Source of the DNA: JBPEXY01 sp052031065
GTDB taxonomy: Bacteria; Pseudomonadota; Gammaproteobacteria; Immundisolibacterales; Immundisolibacteraceae
Reading direction: 5' to 3'
Assembly: GCA_052031065.1 (NCBI GenBank)
Contig: JBPEXY010000033.1
Location: 1 to 40,050 of the forward strand
DNA: 40,050 bases
In this document: piece by piece, positions 1 through 6,980 of the stretch
How the letters are laid out: every line of letters begins with the position of its first letter
Numbering within the stretch: position 1 is the stretch's first letter
Translations under genes and position numbers: made by a program
The notes under the pieces: generated by a model
Seen by the model: only the letters and a program-made list of their open reading frames with translations
Told to the model about the DNA's origin: nothing
Databases searched by the model: none

Positions 1-845
1 ACTGGCACGCCTGGCAACCGGGAAAACTGACTGAACTCAATAGCGCTATTGCCCGTGGCGAGACGATTCCCCTCGATATGGCGCTTAGCCCGCTCATCAC
101 CCAGTCTACTGGGCTAAGCCACACCTCCAAAGGTCTGTTTAACCCGGCAATCGGCGGGCTGGTGGCACTCTGGGGGTTCCACCAGGATGAACGACCGAGC
201 GGTCCACCACCCGACGTTGAAGCGATTAATAAATGGGTAAGCGCGGCACCTTCAATGTCGGACCTGATAGTTAAAGATGGCACGGTTCGCAGCGGCAACC
301 GATCCGTACAACTCGATTTTGGTGGCTTCGCCAAGGGCTATGCCCTTGAGCTGGCCCAGCAGCAACTGCTCGACGGGGGCATCGAACACGGCATAATCAA
401 TGCCGGTGGTGACCTTTGTGTGCTCGGCAGCCATGGCGAACGCGCGTGGCGTGTGGCGATTCGTGACCCTATCCATTTTGGTGTGCTGGCGGAGATTGAG
501 CTGCAAGACCAGGAGTGCGCGATGACCTCGGGAAACTATGAACGGTTTCGCGAACATAACGACCGCCGATACGCCCACATTATCGACCCTCGCAGCGGCT
601 GGCCGGTGGATCATATCGCCTCGGCAACGGTAATCGGCCTGGATGGCGGGCTTGCCGATGCAGCAGCAACGGCGCTGACCGTGGCAGGGCCGGCACAGTG
701 GGTTGAAATCGCCCGGTCAATGGGGCTGGATGAGGCCCTGATTGTCGACCAGCAAGGGCTGGTTCAGGTTACCCGCAAACTTGCATCGCGTTTACGCTGG
801 CGCAGCGGAGAACCGGGCGGGATGATAGTAGTCGACCTGGATTAG
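1..845 (+). CDS. apbE: FAD:protein FMN transferase (ApbE), 5' end cut off by the window
   Basis: ApbE-family enzymes transfer FMN from FAD to Thr/Ser of target flavoproteins such as RnfG/NqrC-type subunits, usually in the periplasm. The reading frame is open to the left edge, so the start lies outside and the ATG at 78 is internal. Family landmarks are visible: DFGGFAKGYALE (the DxGGxAKGYA motif), then INAGGD, then AMTSGNYERF, YAHIIDPRSGWP (H-IDPxxGxP metal/FAD site), and a late DAAATAL (the DALATAL motif with the metal-binding Asp). The visible part is about 280 codons, close to a full family length, so little beyond the signal peptide is missing. The natural partner (for example an Rnf or Nqr operon) would lie to the left and cannot be seen. 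Family assignment is secure; the flavinylated target is unknown. Confidence 0.93.
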   Translation, partial: WHAWQPGKLTELNSAIARGETIPLDMALSPLITQSTGLSHTSKGLFNPAIGGLVALWGFHQDERPSGPPPDVEAINKWVSAAPSMSDLIVKDGTVRSGNRSVQLDFGGFAKGYALELAQQQLLDGGIEHGIINAGGDLCVLGSHGERAWRVAIRDPIHFGVLAEIELQDQECAMTSGNYERFREHNDRRYAHIIDPRSGWPVDHIASATVIGLDGGLADAAATALTVAGPAQWVEIARSMGLDEALIVDQQGLVQVTRKLASRLRWRSGEPGGMIVVDLD

Positions 846-895
846 GGATGCTGCCATTGAGAGTTAAGCGGAAGCCCGACAGCAACTCCCAAACA

Positions 896-1390
896 CTAGA
901 GCGCACGGTAGGGGTTGGCCTGGTTTTCATCCTGCAGCCGCTCGACTACCGCCCTGCCCTGTTCAAGTTCAAACAGCCTCGCAGCATTAGCGAGATCAAT
1001 CTGCCCGGTTTCGACCATCAAACATAAACCACTGCGCAGGGCATAGAGCCGCTGCACCACCGGATCGTTTGGGTAACGAGTCAATTTATCGCGCCAGGCA
1101 CCATCGACACCACTATCGCTACAGTGATTGGGAGGGGAGCTGACGGTCTGACTAGAGCCGACATTAACCCTGGCGACCGCGTGTGCGCCGCTATCCCGTT
1201 CCTGTGCAACAACCCTGGAAACAGCCAGACCGGAAAGCAACAGGCTGGTAAGCAACAGTCCGGAAACAACCCGCCGGGAAAGCCCCAGACCGGAATCCCC
1301 CGAACTGGAATCCCCCGAACTGGAATCCCACAGACTGGTAACCACTGGCCGACACAAGAGCTGCAAAGATAATCCGTTAAATGTCTTCAT
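896..1390 (-). CDS. Small predicted exported protein with a repeat-derived N-terminus
   Basis: I do not recognise a named family. The 164-aa frame has a repetitive Ser/Gly/Asp stretch (about residues 23-35, DSSSG repeated), an Arg pair, a hydrophobic segment (about 41-58) and a possible signal-peptidase site near VVAQ at 60-63. A soluble C-terminal part of about 75 residues follows, with two or three cysteines and a helical ending (YALRSGLCLMVETGQIDLANAARLFELE). The N-terminal half is encoded by a nine-unit 15-bp tandem repeat. The start is uncertain: the ATG at 1390 has no clear ribosome binding site and a start nearer the hydrophobic segment is possible. It lies 93 bp downstream of dusA on the same strand, so cotranscription is possible. 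Its stop faces the stop of apbE. Coding status is supported by the signal-peptide-like architecture and the ordered C-terminal part, but not by homology I can name. Confidence 0.55.
   Translation of the reverse strand: MKTFNGLSLQLLCRPVVTSLWDSSSGDSSSGDSGLGLSRRVVSGLLLTSLLLSGLAVSRVVAQERDSGAHAVARVNVGSSQTVSSPPNHCSDSGVDGAWRDKLTRYPNDPVVQRLYALRSGLCLMVETGQIDLANAARLFELEQGRAVVERLQDENQANPYRAL
1215..1349. repeat. Degenerate 15-bp tandem repeat, nine units
   Basis: Nine consecutive 15-bp units begin c(c/t)gg(a/t)a. They start at 1215, 1230, 1245, 1260, 1275, 1290, 1305, 1320 and 1335. Units 6 to 8 are nearly identical (for example ctggaatcccccgaa); the outer units have diverged. Because the unit is five codons long, both strands read as pentapeptide repeats: G-x-x-Q-T on the plus strand, and S-x-x-x-x on the minus strand, where it encodes the Ser-rich and hydrophobic N-terminal segment of the small exported protein. 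Confidence 0.85.
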
Positions 1391-1483
1391 GGACTCGTTA
1401 GCGTCGCCATGCTGCCAAACTTGAATCCTGGCACTCGCAACTACATTGCTTAATAGCGACCACAGTGCTGGAGACCAAAAATC

Positions 1484-2482
1484 TCAGGCCGCTTTACGCT
1501 CCATCTGATCGATTAGCTGCACCAGTTGAGACATTCCGGCTGTCGAGAGCTGGTTGCCGGTTCCGATCTGCTCAGCGATACAGCGGCGCCACGCTTTAGC
1601 TCCGGCCACGCCCTGGTAGAAACCGATCAGATGCCGCGCCATCGGTCTCAGCGGCACCCCCTGTTTCAGGCTTGCCTCCATGTACCGGAGGTAACTTTCC
1701 AGAACAACCCTGCGGTCCGGCAGAGGTTGATCGACACCGAAGATGACGCGGTCAGCCTCGGCGAGCATCCACGGGTTATGATACGCGGCGCGGCCGATCA
1801 TCACCCCATCAACGCCCTGCTGCAGATGAGTATTTACCTCTGTCAGCTCAGTCACCCCACCGTTGAGGATTACCTGCAGATGCGGGCGCTCCTGCTTTAG
1901 CCGGTGGACAAATTCATAATGAAGCGGCGGTATGGTGCGATTCTGCCTTGGGCTTAACCCGGTCAACCACGCCTTCCGCGCATGCACAATAAACGTGCTG
2001 CAACCGCCCCTGGCGACGATATCGACAAAATTGATGAAATGATCCCAACTATCGAGATCATCGATGCCAATGCGGCTTTTTACCGTGACCTCAGTCGAAA
2101 CCGCATCACGCATCGCACCGATCAGGTCGGCCACCAGACCGGGTTCGGCCATTAGTGCAGCACCGAAACGTCCCGCCTGCACCCGGTCGCTGGGACAGCC
2201 GACGTTGAGATTGATCTGGCTATAGCCAAATTTCTCGCCAATACGGGCGGCCTCAGCCAGCTGGTGAGGATCTGCACCACCCAGCTGCAGTACCAGTGGC
2301 TGTTCCGGCTGCGAATAGCCGAACAACCGTTGGCGGTCGCCGTAAATTGCCGCCTGCGCCACCACCATCTCCGTATAGAGCAACGACCGCGCGCTGATCA
2401 ATCGCAGTAAATACCGGGCGTGACGATCGGTGCAGTCGAGCATCGGCGCGACTGATAGTCGTTGGTCTATCATTGTTTCCAT
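1484..2482 (-). CDS. dusA: tRNA-dihydrouridine(20/20a) synthase DusA
   Basis: Flavin-dependent reductase that converts uridine 20/20a in the tRNA D-loop to dihydrouridine using NADPH. At 332 aa it has the usual length of DusA. It begins with the FMN-barrel signature LSVAPMLDCTDRHAR (about 9-23). Then come QLGG (67-69), the catalytic loop INLNVGCPSDRVQ with the proton-donating Cys96, KSRIGID, a long DusA-type insertion ending in HARKAWLTGLSP (typical of DusA rather than DusB/C), and a C-terminal helical domain (RHLIGFYQGVAGAKAWRR). The start could be the ATG at 2482 or the in-frame ATG at 2473; neither has a strong ribosome binding site. It is transcribed away from the antiporter operon. Confidence 0.96.
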   Translation of the reverse strand: METMIDQRLSVAPMLDCTDRHARYLLRLISARSLLYTEMVVAQAAIYGDRQRLFGYSQPEQPLVLQLGGADPHQLAEAARIGEKFGYSQINLNVGCPSDRVQAGRFGAALMAEPGLVADLIGAMRDAVSTEVTVKSRIGIDDLDSWDHFINFVDIVARGGCSTFIVHARKAWLTGLSPRQNRTIPPLHYEFVHRLKQERPHLQVILNGGVTELTEVNTHLQQGVDGVMIGRAAYHNPWMLAEADRVIFGVDQPLPDRRVVLESYLRYMEASLKQGVPLRPMARHLIGFYQGVAGAKAWRRCIAEQIGTGNQLSTAGMSQLVQLIDQMERKAA

Positions 2483-3023
2483 TACAGAAAAAGTTCTCGC
2501 AGGACGGTTGACCAGGTTCGCAAATATCTGGACGCTCAGTCCGTCCTCGGTGAGAATGTTTTAGATGACAGCGTCGTCGGTCATGAACAGCAATTAACCC
2601 GACCAGCAATCAACCTTGGTACCACTCATCATTATTCACCGAGATTCACCGAGGCAAACTGTGGCGATTTACCAGGTTCAAGGGCATTGATGCTGCCGGC
2701 CTGCACCGACACAGGAAAAATGCGCGCTGAGTAGCAAACCGGTAATTTTACACTCGGTTCACGTGAATTCAGCGTAACCGGGGCAAACTGTGTCTCAATT
2801 TCGTGGACGGGATAGCGATTCAGCCCCACGGAAGTTGACTAACGGAAAAGAAGAGCCAGAAAGACAACTCTCAATAAATTTTTCTCCCCGCCGCCAACTT
2901 CTTCGGTTTTTATTTCAGTAATATTGTCCGGCGCGCCGCCAAATTGTCGGTGCCAGGTGCCATTTGTACGGCGACCGAAACAGAGCATGAATACCAGACA
3001 GGTTTGCAGACGAGTAAACAACA
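2483..3023. other. 541-bp divergent intergenic region, dusA / mrp operon
   Basis: No convincing gene was found. Small open frames here lack ribosome binding sites and recognisable domains. The region should hold the promoters of dusA (leftward) and of the antiporter operon (rightward), but I could not assign a convincing -35/-10 pair; TAATAT at 2919-2924 is a possible -10 without a good -35. It does hold short repeats: a tandem 10-mer attcaccgag at 2634-2653, a dispersed 16-mer (2648-2663 and 2777-2792), and a tandem ggtgcca at 2949-2962. Confidence 0.6.
2648..2792. repeat. Dispersed 16-bp direct repeat upstream of the mrp operon
   Basis: accgaggcaaactgtg at 2648-2663 recurs with one mismatch (accggggcaaactgtg) at 2777-2792, start to start 129 bp. 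The first copy is preceded by a perfect tandem 10-mer attcaccgag (2634-2653). These could be regulator binding sites or remnants of a decayed sequence; nothing in the sequence decides. Confidence 0.6.
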
Positions 3024-3536
3024 GTGAGCATAAACCAATCCAAACCGGGAACCCGGCTGATCCACGGAACCAGCCTGGCCATCACCCTCGCGGTGATCTG
3101 GTTTTTACTTTCCGGCCACACCACAGCATTAATTCTGGGCCTGGGGGCAGCCTCGGTGGGCGCTATCACCTGGCTGGCGTTGCGTATGGACCTGATTGAT
3201 CATGAAGGCCATCCGACCCATCTGACCTTTCGCGCACCCTTTTTCTGGATTTGGCTGCTGAGGGAGATCGTCAAATCGAACCTGCAGGTTATCCGCATTA
3301 TCCTCAACCCAAAACTGCCAATCAGCCCGCGGCTTTTTACCGTGCCGCTTACCCAGAAAAGCGATATTGGCCGGGTCATTTATGCCAATTCCATCACGCT
3401 GACACCGGGGACCATCAGTCTGGAGGTGGATGATTCGCGCATTAAAGTCCATGCACTGACCGCAGCTGGCGAAGAAGGACTCGCTGACGGCGAGATGGAT
3501 CGCCGCGTCACCGCTGTAGAGGGGATGTCAAAATGA
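3024..3536 (+). CDS. mrpE: Na+/H+ antiporter subunit MrpE (MnhE/MbhA-like)
   Basis: First gene of the antiporter operon and a small membrane subunit of the multi-subunit Mrp/Mnh complex. About 170 aa, matching the family. Two or more N-terminal hydrophobic segments (LAITLAVIWFLLSG, ALILGLGAASVGAITWLAL) are followed by FFWIWLLREIVKSNLQVIRIIL, a typical MrpE stretch. The C-terminal half carries the family pattern ANSITLTPGTISLEVDD followed by a basic and acidic tail. The start is GTG at 3024 with only a weak upstream purine stretch. The stop overlaps the next start (ATGA at 3533-3536), showing translational coupling. The gene order that follows (F, G, MbhD/E, B, C, D) fits this identity. Confidence 0.93.
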   Translation: MSINQSKPGTRLIHGTSLAITLAVIWFLLSGHTTALILGLGAASVGAITWLALRMDLIDHEGHPTHLTFRAPFFWIWLLREIVKSNLQVIRIILNPKLPISPRLFTVPLTQKSDIGRVIYANSITLTPGTISLEVDDSRIKVHALTAAGEEGLADGEMDRRVTAVEGMSK

Positions 3537-3811
3537 TGTTTCAGGTAGCCGCATTGGCGCTGTTCCCGGCTATGTTCCTGGCTCTGGCCAGAGCAATGGC
3601 AGGACCAACGGTTTACGACCGGGTACTGGCGGTGAACACCTTTGGGACCTTTACGGTGCTGATGATCGCGGTCCTCGGGTTCATGACCAACCAGACCGAT
3701 TTTGTCGATATCGCGCTTAGTTACGCACTGATCAACTTTATCGGCACCATCGCGGTGCTGAAATTTTTCACCGTGGGTGATTTTGGTTTCCGCCGGGGTG
3801 TGCAGAAATGA
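3533..3811 (+). CDS. mrpF: Na+/H+ antiporter subunit MrpF (MnhF/MbhB-like)
   Basis: A 92-aa protein with three predicted transmembrane helices, the usual size of MrpF. It shows the family core RAMAGPTVYDRVLAVNTFGTFTVLMIAVLGF, followed by DFVDIALSYALINFIGTIAVLKFF. The conserved polar positions of the family (Arg and Asp of the GPTVYDRV segment, the Asp of VDIAL) are present. MrpF belongs to the small-subunit group E-F-G that packs next to the MrpA C-terminal-like subunits. It overlaps mrpE by 4 nt and mrpG by 4 nt (ATGA in both cases). Confidence 0.95.
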   Translation: MMFQVAALALFPAMFLALARAMAGPTVYDRVLAVNTFGTFTVLMIAVLGFMTNQTDFVDIALSYALINFIGTIAVLKFFTVGDFGFRRGVQK

Positions 3812-4125
3812 TCACTCAACTCATTGATGTACTGTCCTGGATGCTACTGCTGTCTGGCTGTTTCTGTGCGCTGATCTCGGCCATCGGCCTGCTACGGATG
3901 CCGGATATGTTCACACGCATGCATGCTGCCGGGGTTGGAGATACCCTTGCCGCTATCCTGATATTTGCAGGTCTGATTCTGCAAGCGGGGTTTTCATTGC
4001 TGGCGGTCAAGCTGCTGCTGATTCTGTTTTTCCTGCTGTTTACCAGCCCAACTGCCTGTCACGCGCTGGCTAAAGCAGCCATCGCCGGTGGCGAAAAACC
4101 ACTCGTGGATGGCCCGCAACAGTGA
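3808..4125 (+). CDS. mrpG: Na+/H+ antiporter subunit MrpG (MnhG/MbhC-like)
   Basis: A 105-aa protein with three hydrophobic segments and the MrpG hallmark IGLLRMPDMFTRMHAAGVGDTLAAILIFAGLIL at about residues 26-57, followed by VKLLLILFFLLFTSPTACHALAKAA. These motifs are diagnostic for MnhG/PhaG-like proteins. The stop is overlapped by the GTG start of the next gene (GTGA, 4122-4125). It completes the E-F-G block at the 5' end of the operon. Confidence 0.96.
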   Translation: MITQLIDVLSWMLLLSGCFCALISAIGLLRMPDMFTRMHAAGVGDTLAAILIFAGLILQAGFSLLAVKLLLILFFLLFTSPTACHALAKAAIAGGEKPLVDGPQQ

Positions 4126-4664
4126 CCACCCTGATCAATATTCTGCTGCTCGGCCTAATGGTGGTTACTGCTATTGCTGCAGTACGGATGAAAAACCTGT
4201 TTGCCGCGGTAATGCTCACTGGCCTCTACAGCCTGCTTACAGCTCTCTGGTTCATTATCCTCGACGCAGTGGATGTCTCGTTTACCGAAGCCGCAGTCGG
4301 TGCCGGTTTCTCAACGGTACTGATGCTGGGAACTCTGTCGTTAACCTGTAGCAAGGAGAAACAGCTCAACCACCCACCGCTGCTGCCACTGTTTGTGGTG
4401 CTGATTACCGGCGCACTGCTGGTCTACGGCACCCTCGACATGCCGGCCTTTGCCGACCCTGAAGCGCCAATTCATACCCATGTGGCACCCCACTACATTG
4501 AAAAATCCAGAGAAGAGATCGACGTACCCAATATTGTCACCTCAGTGCTGGCCAGCTATCGGGGCTTTGACACCCTCGGCGAGACGGTGGTGATCTTTAC
4601 CGCAGGGATCGGCGTGCTGCTGCTGCTTGGCATTGGTCGCCGTCGTGAAGAGGAGGACGACTAG
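4122..4664 (+). CDS. MrpA C-terminal-like subunit (MbhD/DUF4040 + MbhE-like fusion)
   Basis: A 180-aa membrane protein corresponding to the C-terminal part of bacterial MrpA, present here as its own gene, as MbhD and MbhE are in archaeal Mbh. The N-terminal half (about 1-75) has the MbhD/DUF4040 pattern AVRMKNLFAAVMLTGLYSLLTALWFIILDAVDVSFTEAAVGAGFSTVLML, with the Asp/Glu residues expected in a proton path. The C-terminal half has one helix (PLFVVLITGALLVYG), a soluble loop rich in His and acidic residues (about 103-135, HTHVAPHYIEKSREEIDVPN), then VTSVLASYRGFDTLGETVVIFTAGIGVLLLLG, the conserved MbhE signature. The start is GTG, overlapping mrpG by 4 nt. A DUF4040-only reading would leave the second half unexplained, so I call it a fusion. 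Confidence 0.85.
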   Translation: MTTLINILLLGLMVVTAIAAVRMKNLFAAVMLTGLYSLLTALWFIILDAVDVSFTEAAVGAGFSTVLMLGTLSLTCSKEKQLNHPPLLPLFVVLITGALLVYGTLDMPAFADPEAPIHTHVAPHYIEKSREEIDVPNIVTSVLASYRGFDTLGETVVIFTAGIGVLLLLGIGRRREEEDD

Positions 4665-5140
4665 TGCAGCACCATTTTATCCTCCGCGTAGTTACCAAAC
4701 TGCTGATTCCGCTGATTTTGCTGTTCGCACTGTATGTGCAGTTTCACGGCGATTTTGGCCCCGGCGGGGGGTTCCAGGCTGGCGTCATTCTCGCGGCCGG
4801 GCTGGTGCTATATGCCATTGTTTTTGACCTGGATACCGCAGCGGATGTGATCAAGGAGTGGGTGTTGCTTGTGTTCATCCCGCTCGGGGTTCTGCTCTAC
4901 GCCGGTGTTGGCATCGCCACCATGCTGCTGGGTGGCAACTACCTGGATTACAACCTGCTCGCACACGACCCGGTACATGGCCAGCATCTCGGCATTTTGC
5001 TGGTAGAGCTGGGCGTCGGGATTACCGTAGCCTCTGTACTGACTGCCATTTTCTTCTCTTTTGCAGGACGTGGGCAGCGCGATGCTGAGGGCAAACTGAT
5101 TCAAGAGCCAACCCAGGCAGCAGACGGAGAGCAGCCGTGA
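4664..5140 (+). CDS. mrpB: Na+/H+ antiporter subunit MrpB (MnhB/MbhF-like)
   Basis: A 158-aa MnhB-domain subunit with four hydrophobic segments. The signature FHGDFGPGGGFQAGVILAAGLVLY (about 27-50) is diagnostic. The N-terminal HFILRVVTKLLIPLILLFALYV and later LLVELGVGITVASVLTAIFFSF also match the family. The start is GTG at 4664, supported by a perfect AGGAGG at 4651-4656 with a 7-nt spacer, the best ribosome binding site in the operon. Its first base is the last base of the previous stop codon. Translation may be boosted here relative to the upstream small subunits. Confidence 0.95.
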   Translation: MQHHFILRVVTKLLIPLILLFALYVQFHGDFGPGGGFQAGVILAAGLVLYAIVFDLDTAADVIKEWVLLVFIPLGVLLYAGVGIATMLLGGNYLDYNLLAHDPVHGQHLGILLVELGVGITVASVLTAIFFSFAGRGQRDAEGKLIQEPTQAADGEQP

Positions 5141-5508
5141 CCGATGCAATCACCTGGGTTGACCACTACAACTACTGGATCGTCATTCTGTTAATGATGA
5201 TCGGTTTTTACACCATCATCGCCAGTGACAATCTGGTTAAAAAAATCATCGGCCTGAACATCTTTCAGACCTCGGTATTCATTCTTTTTATCAGCATGGG
5301 CAAGATGCCTGGCGGGGTCGCTCCGATACTTCGCGACGACCCGACTACGCTCTATTCCAACCCGTTACCCCATGTATTGATCCTGACCGCCATTGTGGTT
5401 GGCGTGGCCACCACCGCATTGGGGCTGGCGCTGGTGGTACGTATCAATGAAGCCTATGGCTCTATCGAAGAAGACGAAATTCACGAACAGGATCAATTGG
5501 TCTCATGA
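5137..5508 (+). CDS. mrpC: Na+/H+ antiporter subunit MrpC (MnhC/MbhG, NuoK-like)
   Basis: A 123-aa NuoK-like subunit with three helices. Landmarks are YNYWIVILLMMIGFYTIIASDNLVKKIIGLNIFQTSVFILFISMG (first two helices), then PLPHVLILTAIVVGVATTALGLALVVRI, the classic MrpC/NuoK third helix (ALxLTxIVxGxAxTA). MrpC sits between the MrpD-type antiporter and the small-subunit block. The start is GTG at 5137, overlapping the mrpB stop by 4 nt. The stop overlaps the ATG of mrpD by 4 nt. Confidence 0.95.
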   Translation: MTDAITWVDHYNYWIVILLMMIGFYTIIASDNLVKKIIGLNIFQTSVFILFISMGKMPGGVAPILRDDPTTLYSNPLPHVLILTAIVVGVATTALGLALVVRINEAYGSIEEDEIHEQDQLVS

Positions 5509-6980
5509 TCGCCCAGTATCCGGCCCTGCAGATCGTCCTGCCGCTTGTCGCTGCGCCGCTCTGTTTACTACTCCGAACCACCCGCCTGGTGTGGCTAATC
5601 GCCTTTGCAGCGACCCTGGCCAGTCTGGCTATCTCCATCAACCTGTATGGAGAAGTGCTTAATCAGGGCCCGATACGTTACTTCATGGGTGGCTGGGCCG
5701 CACCTATCGGAATTGAGTATCGGGTTGATCAGTTCAACGCGCTGCTGTTGATACTGGTCTGTGCTATCGCCTCGCTGGTACTGCCTTTTGCCCGCACCAG
5801 TGTCGACAGGGAAGTACCCAAATCGCGGCGCTCGCTGTTCTGGTGCGCATGGCTGCTCTGCTTCACCGGACTGCTCGGCATCACCATCACCGGTGACGCC
5901 TTTAATGTCTTCGTTTTTCTCGAAGTGTCTTCACTGGCAACCTATACGCTGATTGCTGCCGGCCCCAACCGCCGTGGCCTGACCAGCGCCTACCAGTACC
6001 TGATCACCGGCACCATTGGCGCAACCTTTATTCTCATCGGTATCGGCATGCTCTATATGCTGACCGGCACGCTGAATATGGCTGACCTGGCCGCGCGACT
6101 GCCGGAAGTGACCCAGCAGCGCACCTTAAAAGCGGCGTTTGTTTTTATTGTGGTTGGCTCCAGCCTGAAGCTGGCGCTGTTTCCGCTCCATTTATGGATG
6201 CCCAACGCCTATGCCTACGCACCCTCAGCGGTAACGGCCTTTATCGCCGCCACCGCGACGAAAGTATCCATCTATGTGATGCTGCGGTTTTTCTACACCA
6301 TTTTTGGGGCCGAGTTCTCCTTTCAGGCCATGCCACTGGGCGAAGTACTGATGGTACTGTCACTGATTGCCATGTTCAGCGGTTCGCTGGTGGCAATTTT
6401 TGAACAGAACACCAAGCGCATGCTTGCCTATTCGTCGGTGGCTCAGATTGGCTACATCATGCTTGGGGTCTCCCTGGCAACCACCGCCGGACTGGCCGCC
6501 GGCATGTTGCACCTGTTTAACCATGCGTTGATCAAGGCCGCCCTGTTTATGGCGCTTGGGGCTGTGGTTTATCGGCTTGGCTCCAGTCAGCTGCGCAACA
6601 TGGCCGGTCTGGGCAAACAGATGCCGTGGACTATGGCCGCATTTGTTGCCGGCGGCCTGTGCCTGATTGGCGTACCACTGACCACAGGTTTTCTCAGTAA
6701 GTGGTACCTGGTGGTAGCTGGGCTCGAAGCTGGCTGGACCATTGTCCCAGTGATGATTCTGCTCTCTTCACTGCTCGCGGTGATCTACATCTGGAAGGTG
6801 GTCGAGGTGGTGTACCTGCGCCCGGTTAATGACACAACGGCACAGATTAAAGAAGCACCGTTGTCACTGCTCATTCCGCTCTGGATAGCCGTGGCTGCCA
6901 ACTTTGCCGTTGGACTACAGGGCGGCGTGATCTGGCAAACGGTACTGCAGGCCGCAGAACAGTTGTCAGGTGGACTCTGA
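5505..6980 (+). CDS. mrpD: Na+/H+ antiporter subunit MrpD (NuoM/N-like; MbhH-like)
   Basis: A 491-aa polytopic protein of the NuoL/M/N-MrpA/D superfamily, predicted to carry one proton or cation channel. Key charged residues are in place: Glu140 in FNVFVFLEVSSLATY, Lys222 in GSSLKLALFPLHLWMPNAYAYAPSA, and Lys253 in ATATKVSIYVMLRFF. The broken-helix region (NTKRMLAYSSVAQIGYIMLG) and the His-containing LHLFNHALIKAALFMALGA also match. Its position right after mrpC and its motifs make it the MrpD/MbhH equivalent. It overlaps mrpC by 4 nt and the next gene by 1 nt. Confidence 0.94.
   Translation: MIAQYPALQIVLPLVAAPLCLLLRTTRLVWLIAFAATLASLAISINLYGEVLNQGPIRYFMGGWAAPIGIEYRVDQFNALLLILVCAIASLVLPFARTSVDREVPKSRRSLFWCAWLLCFTGLLGITITGDAFNVFVFLEVSSLATYTLIAAGPNRRGLTSAYQYLITGTIGATFILIGIGMLYMLTGTLNMADLAARLPEVTQQRTLKAAFVFIVVGSSLKLALFPLHLWMPNAYAYAPSAVTAFIAATATKVSIYVMLRFFYTIFGAEFSFQAMPLGEVLMVLSLIAMFSGSLVAIFEQNTKRMLAYSSVAQIGYIMLGVSLATTAGLAAGMLHLFNHALIKAALFMALGAVVYRLGSSQLRNMAGLGKQMPWTMAAFVAGGLCLIGVPLTTGFLSKWYLVVAGLEAGWTIVPVMILLSSLLAVIYIWKVVEVVYLRPVNDTTAQIKEAPLSLLIPLWIAVAANFAVGLQGGVIWQTVLQAAEQLSGGL

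Noticed and set aside
1124..1372. Plus-strand open frame of 82 codons with clear pentapeptide repeats (GxxQT)
   Set aside because: It is the antisense reading of the 15-bp repeat; any 15-bp repeat gives pentapeptide periodicity on both strands. No ribosome binding site, and the opposite strand has the signal-peptide-like architecture and ordered C-terminus.
2632..2829. Minus-strand 65-codon frame with two QFAxV-like segments
   Set aside because: The internal similarity comes from the 16-bp DNA repeat; no ribosome binding site or recognisable domain, so kept only as a repeat.
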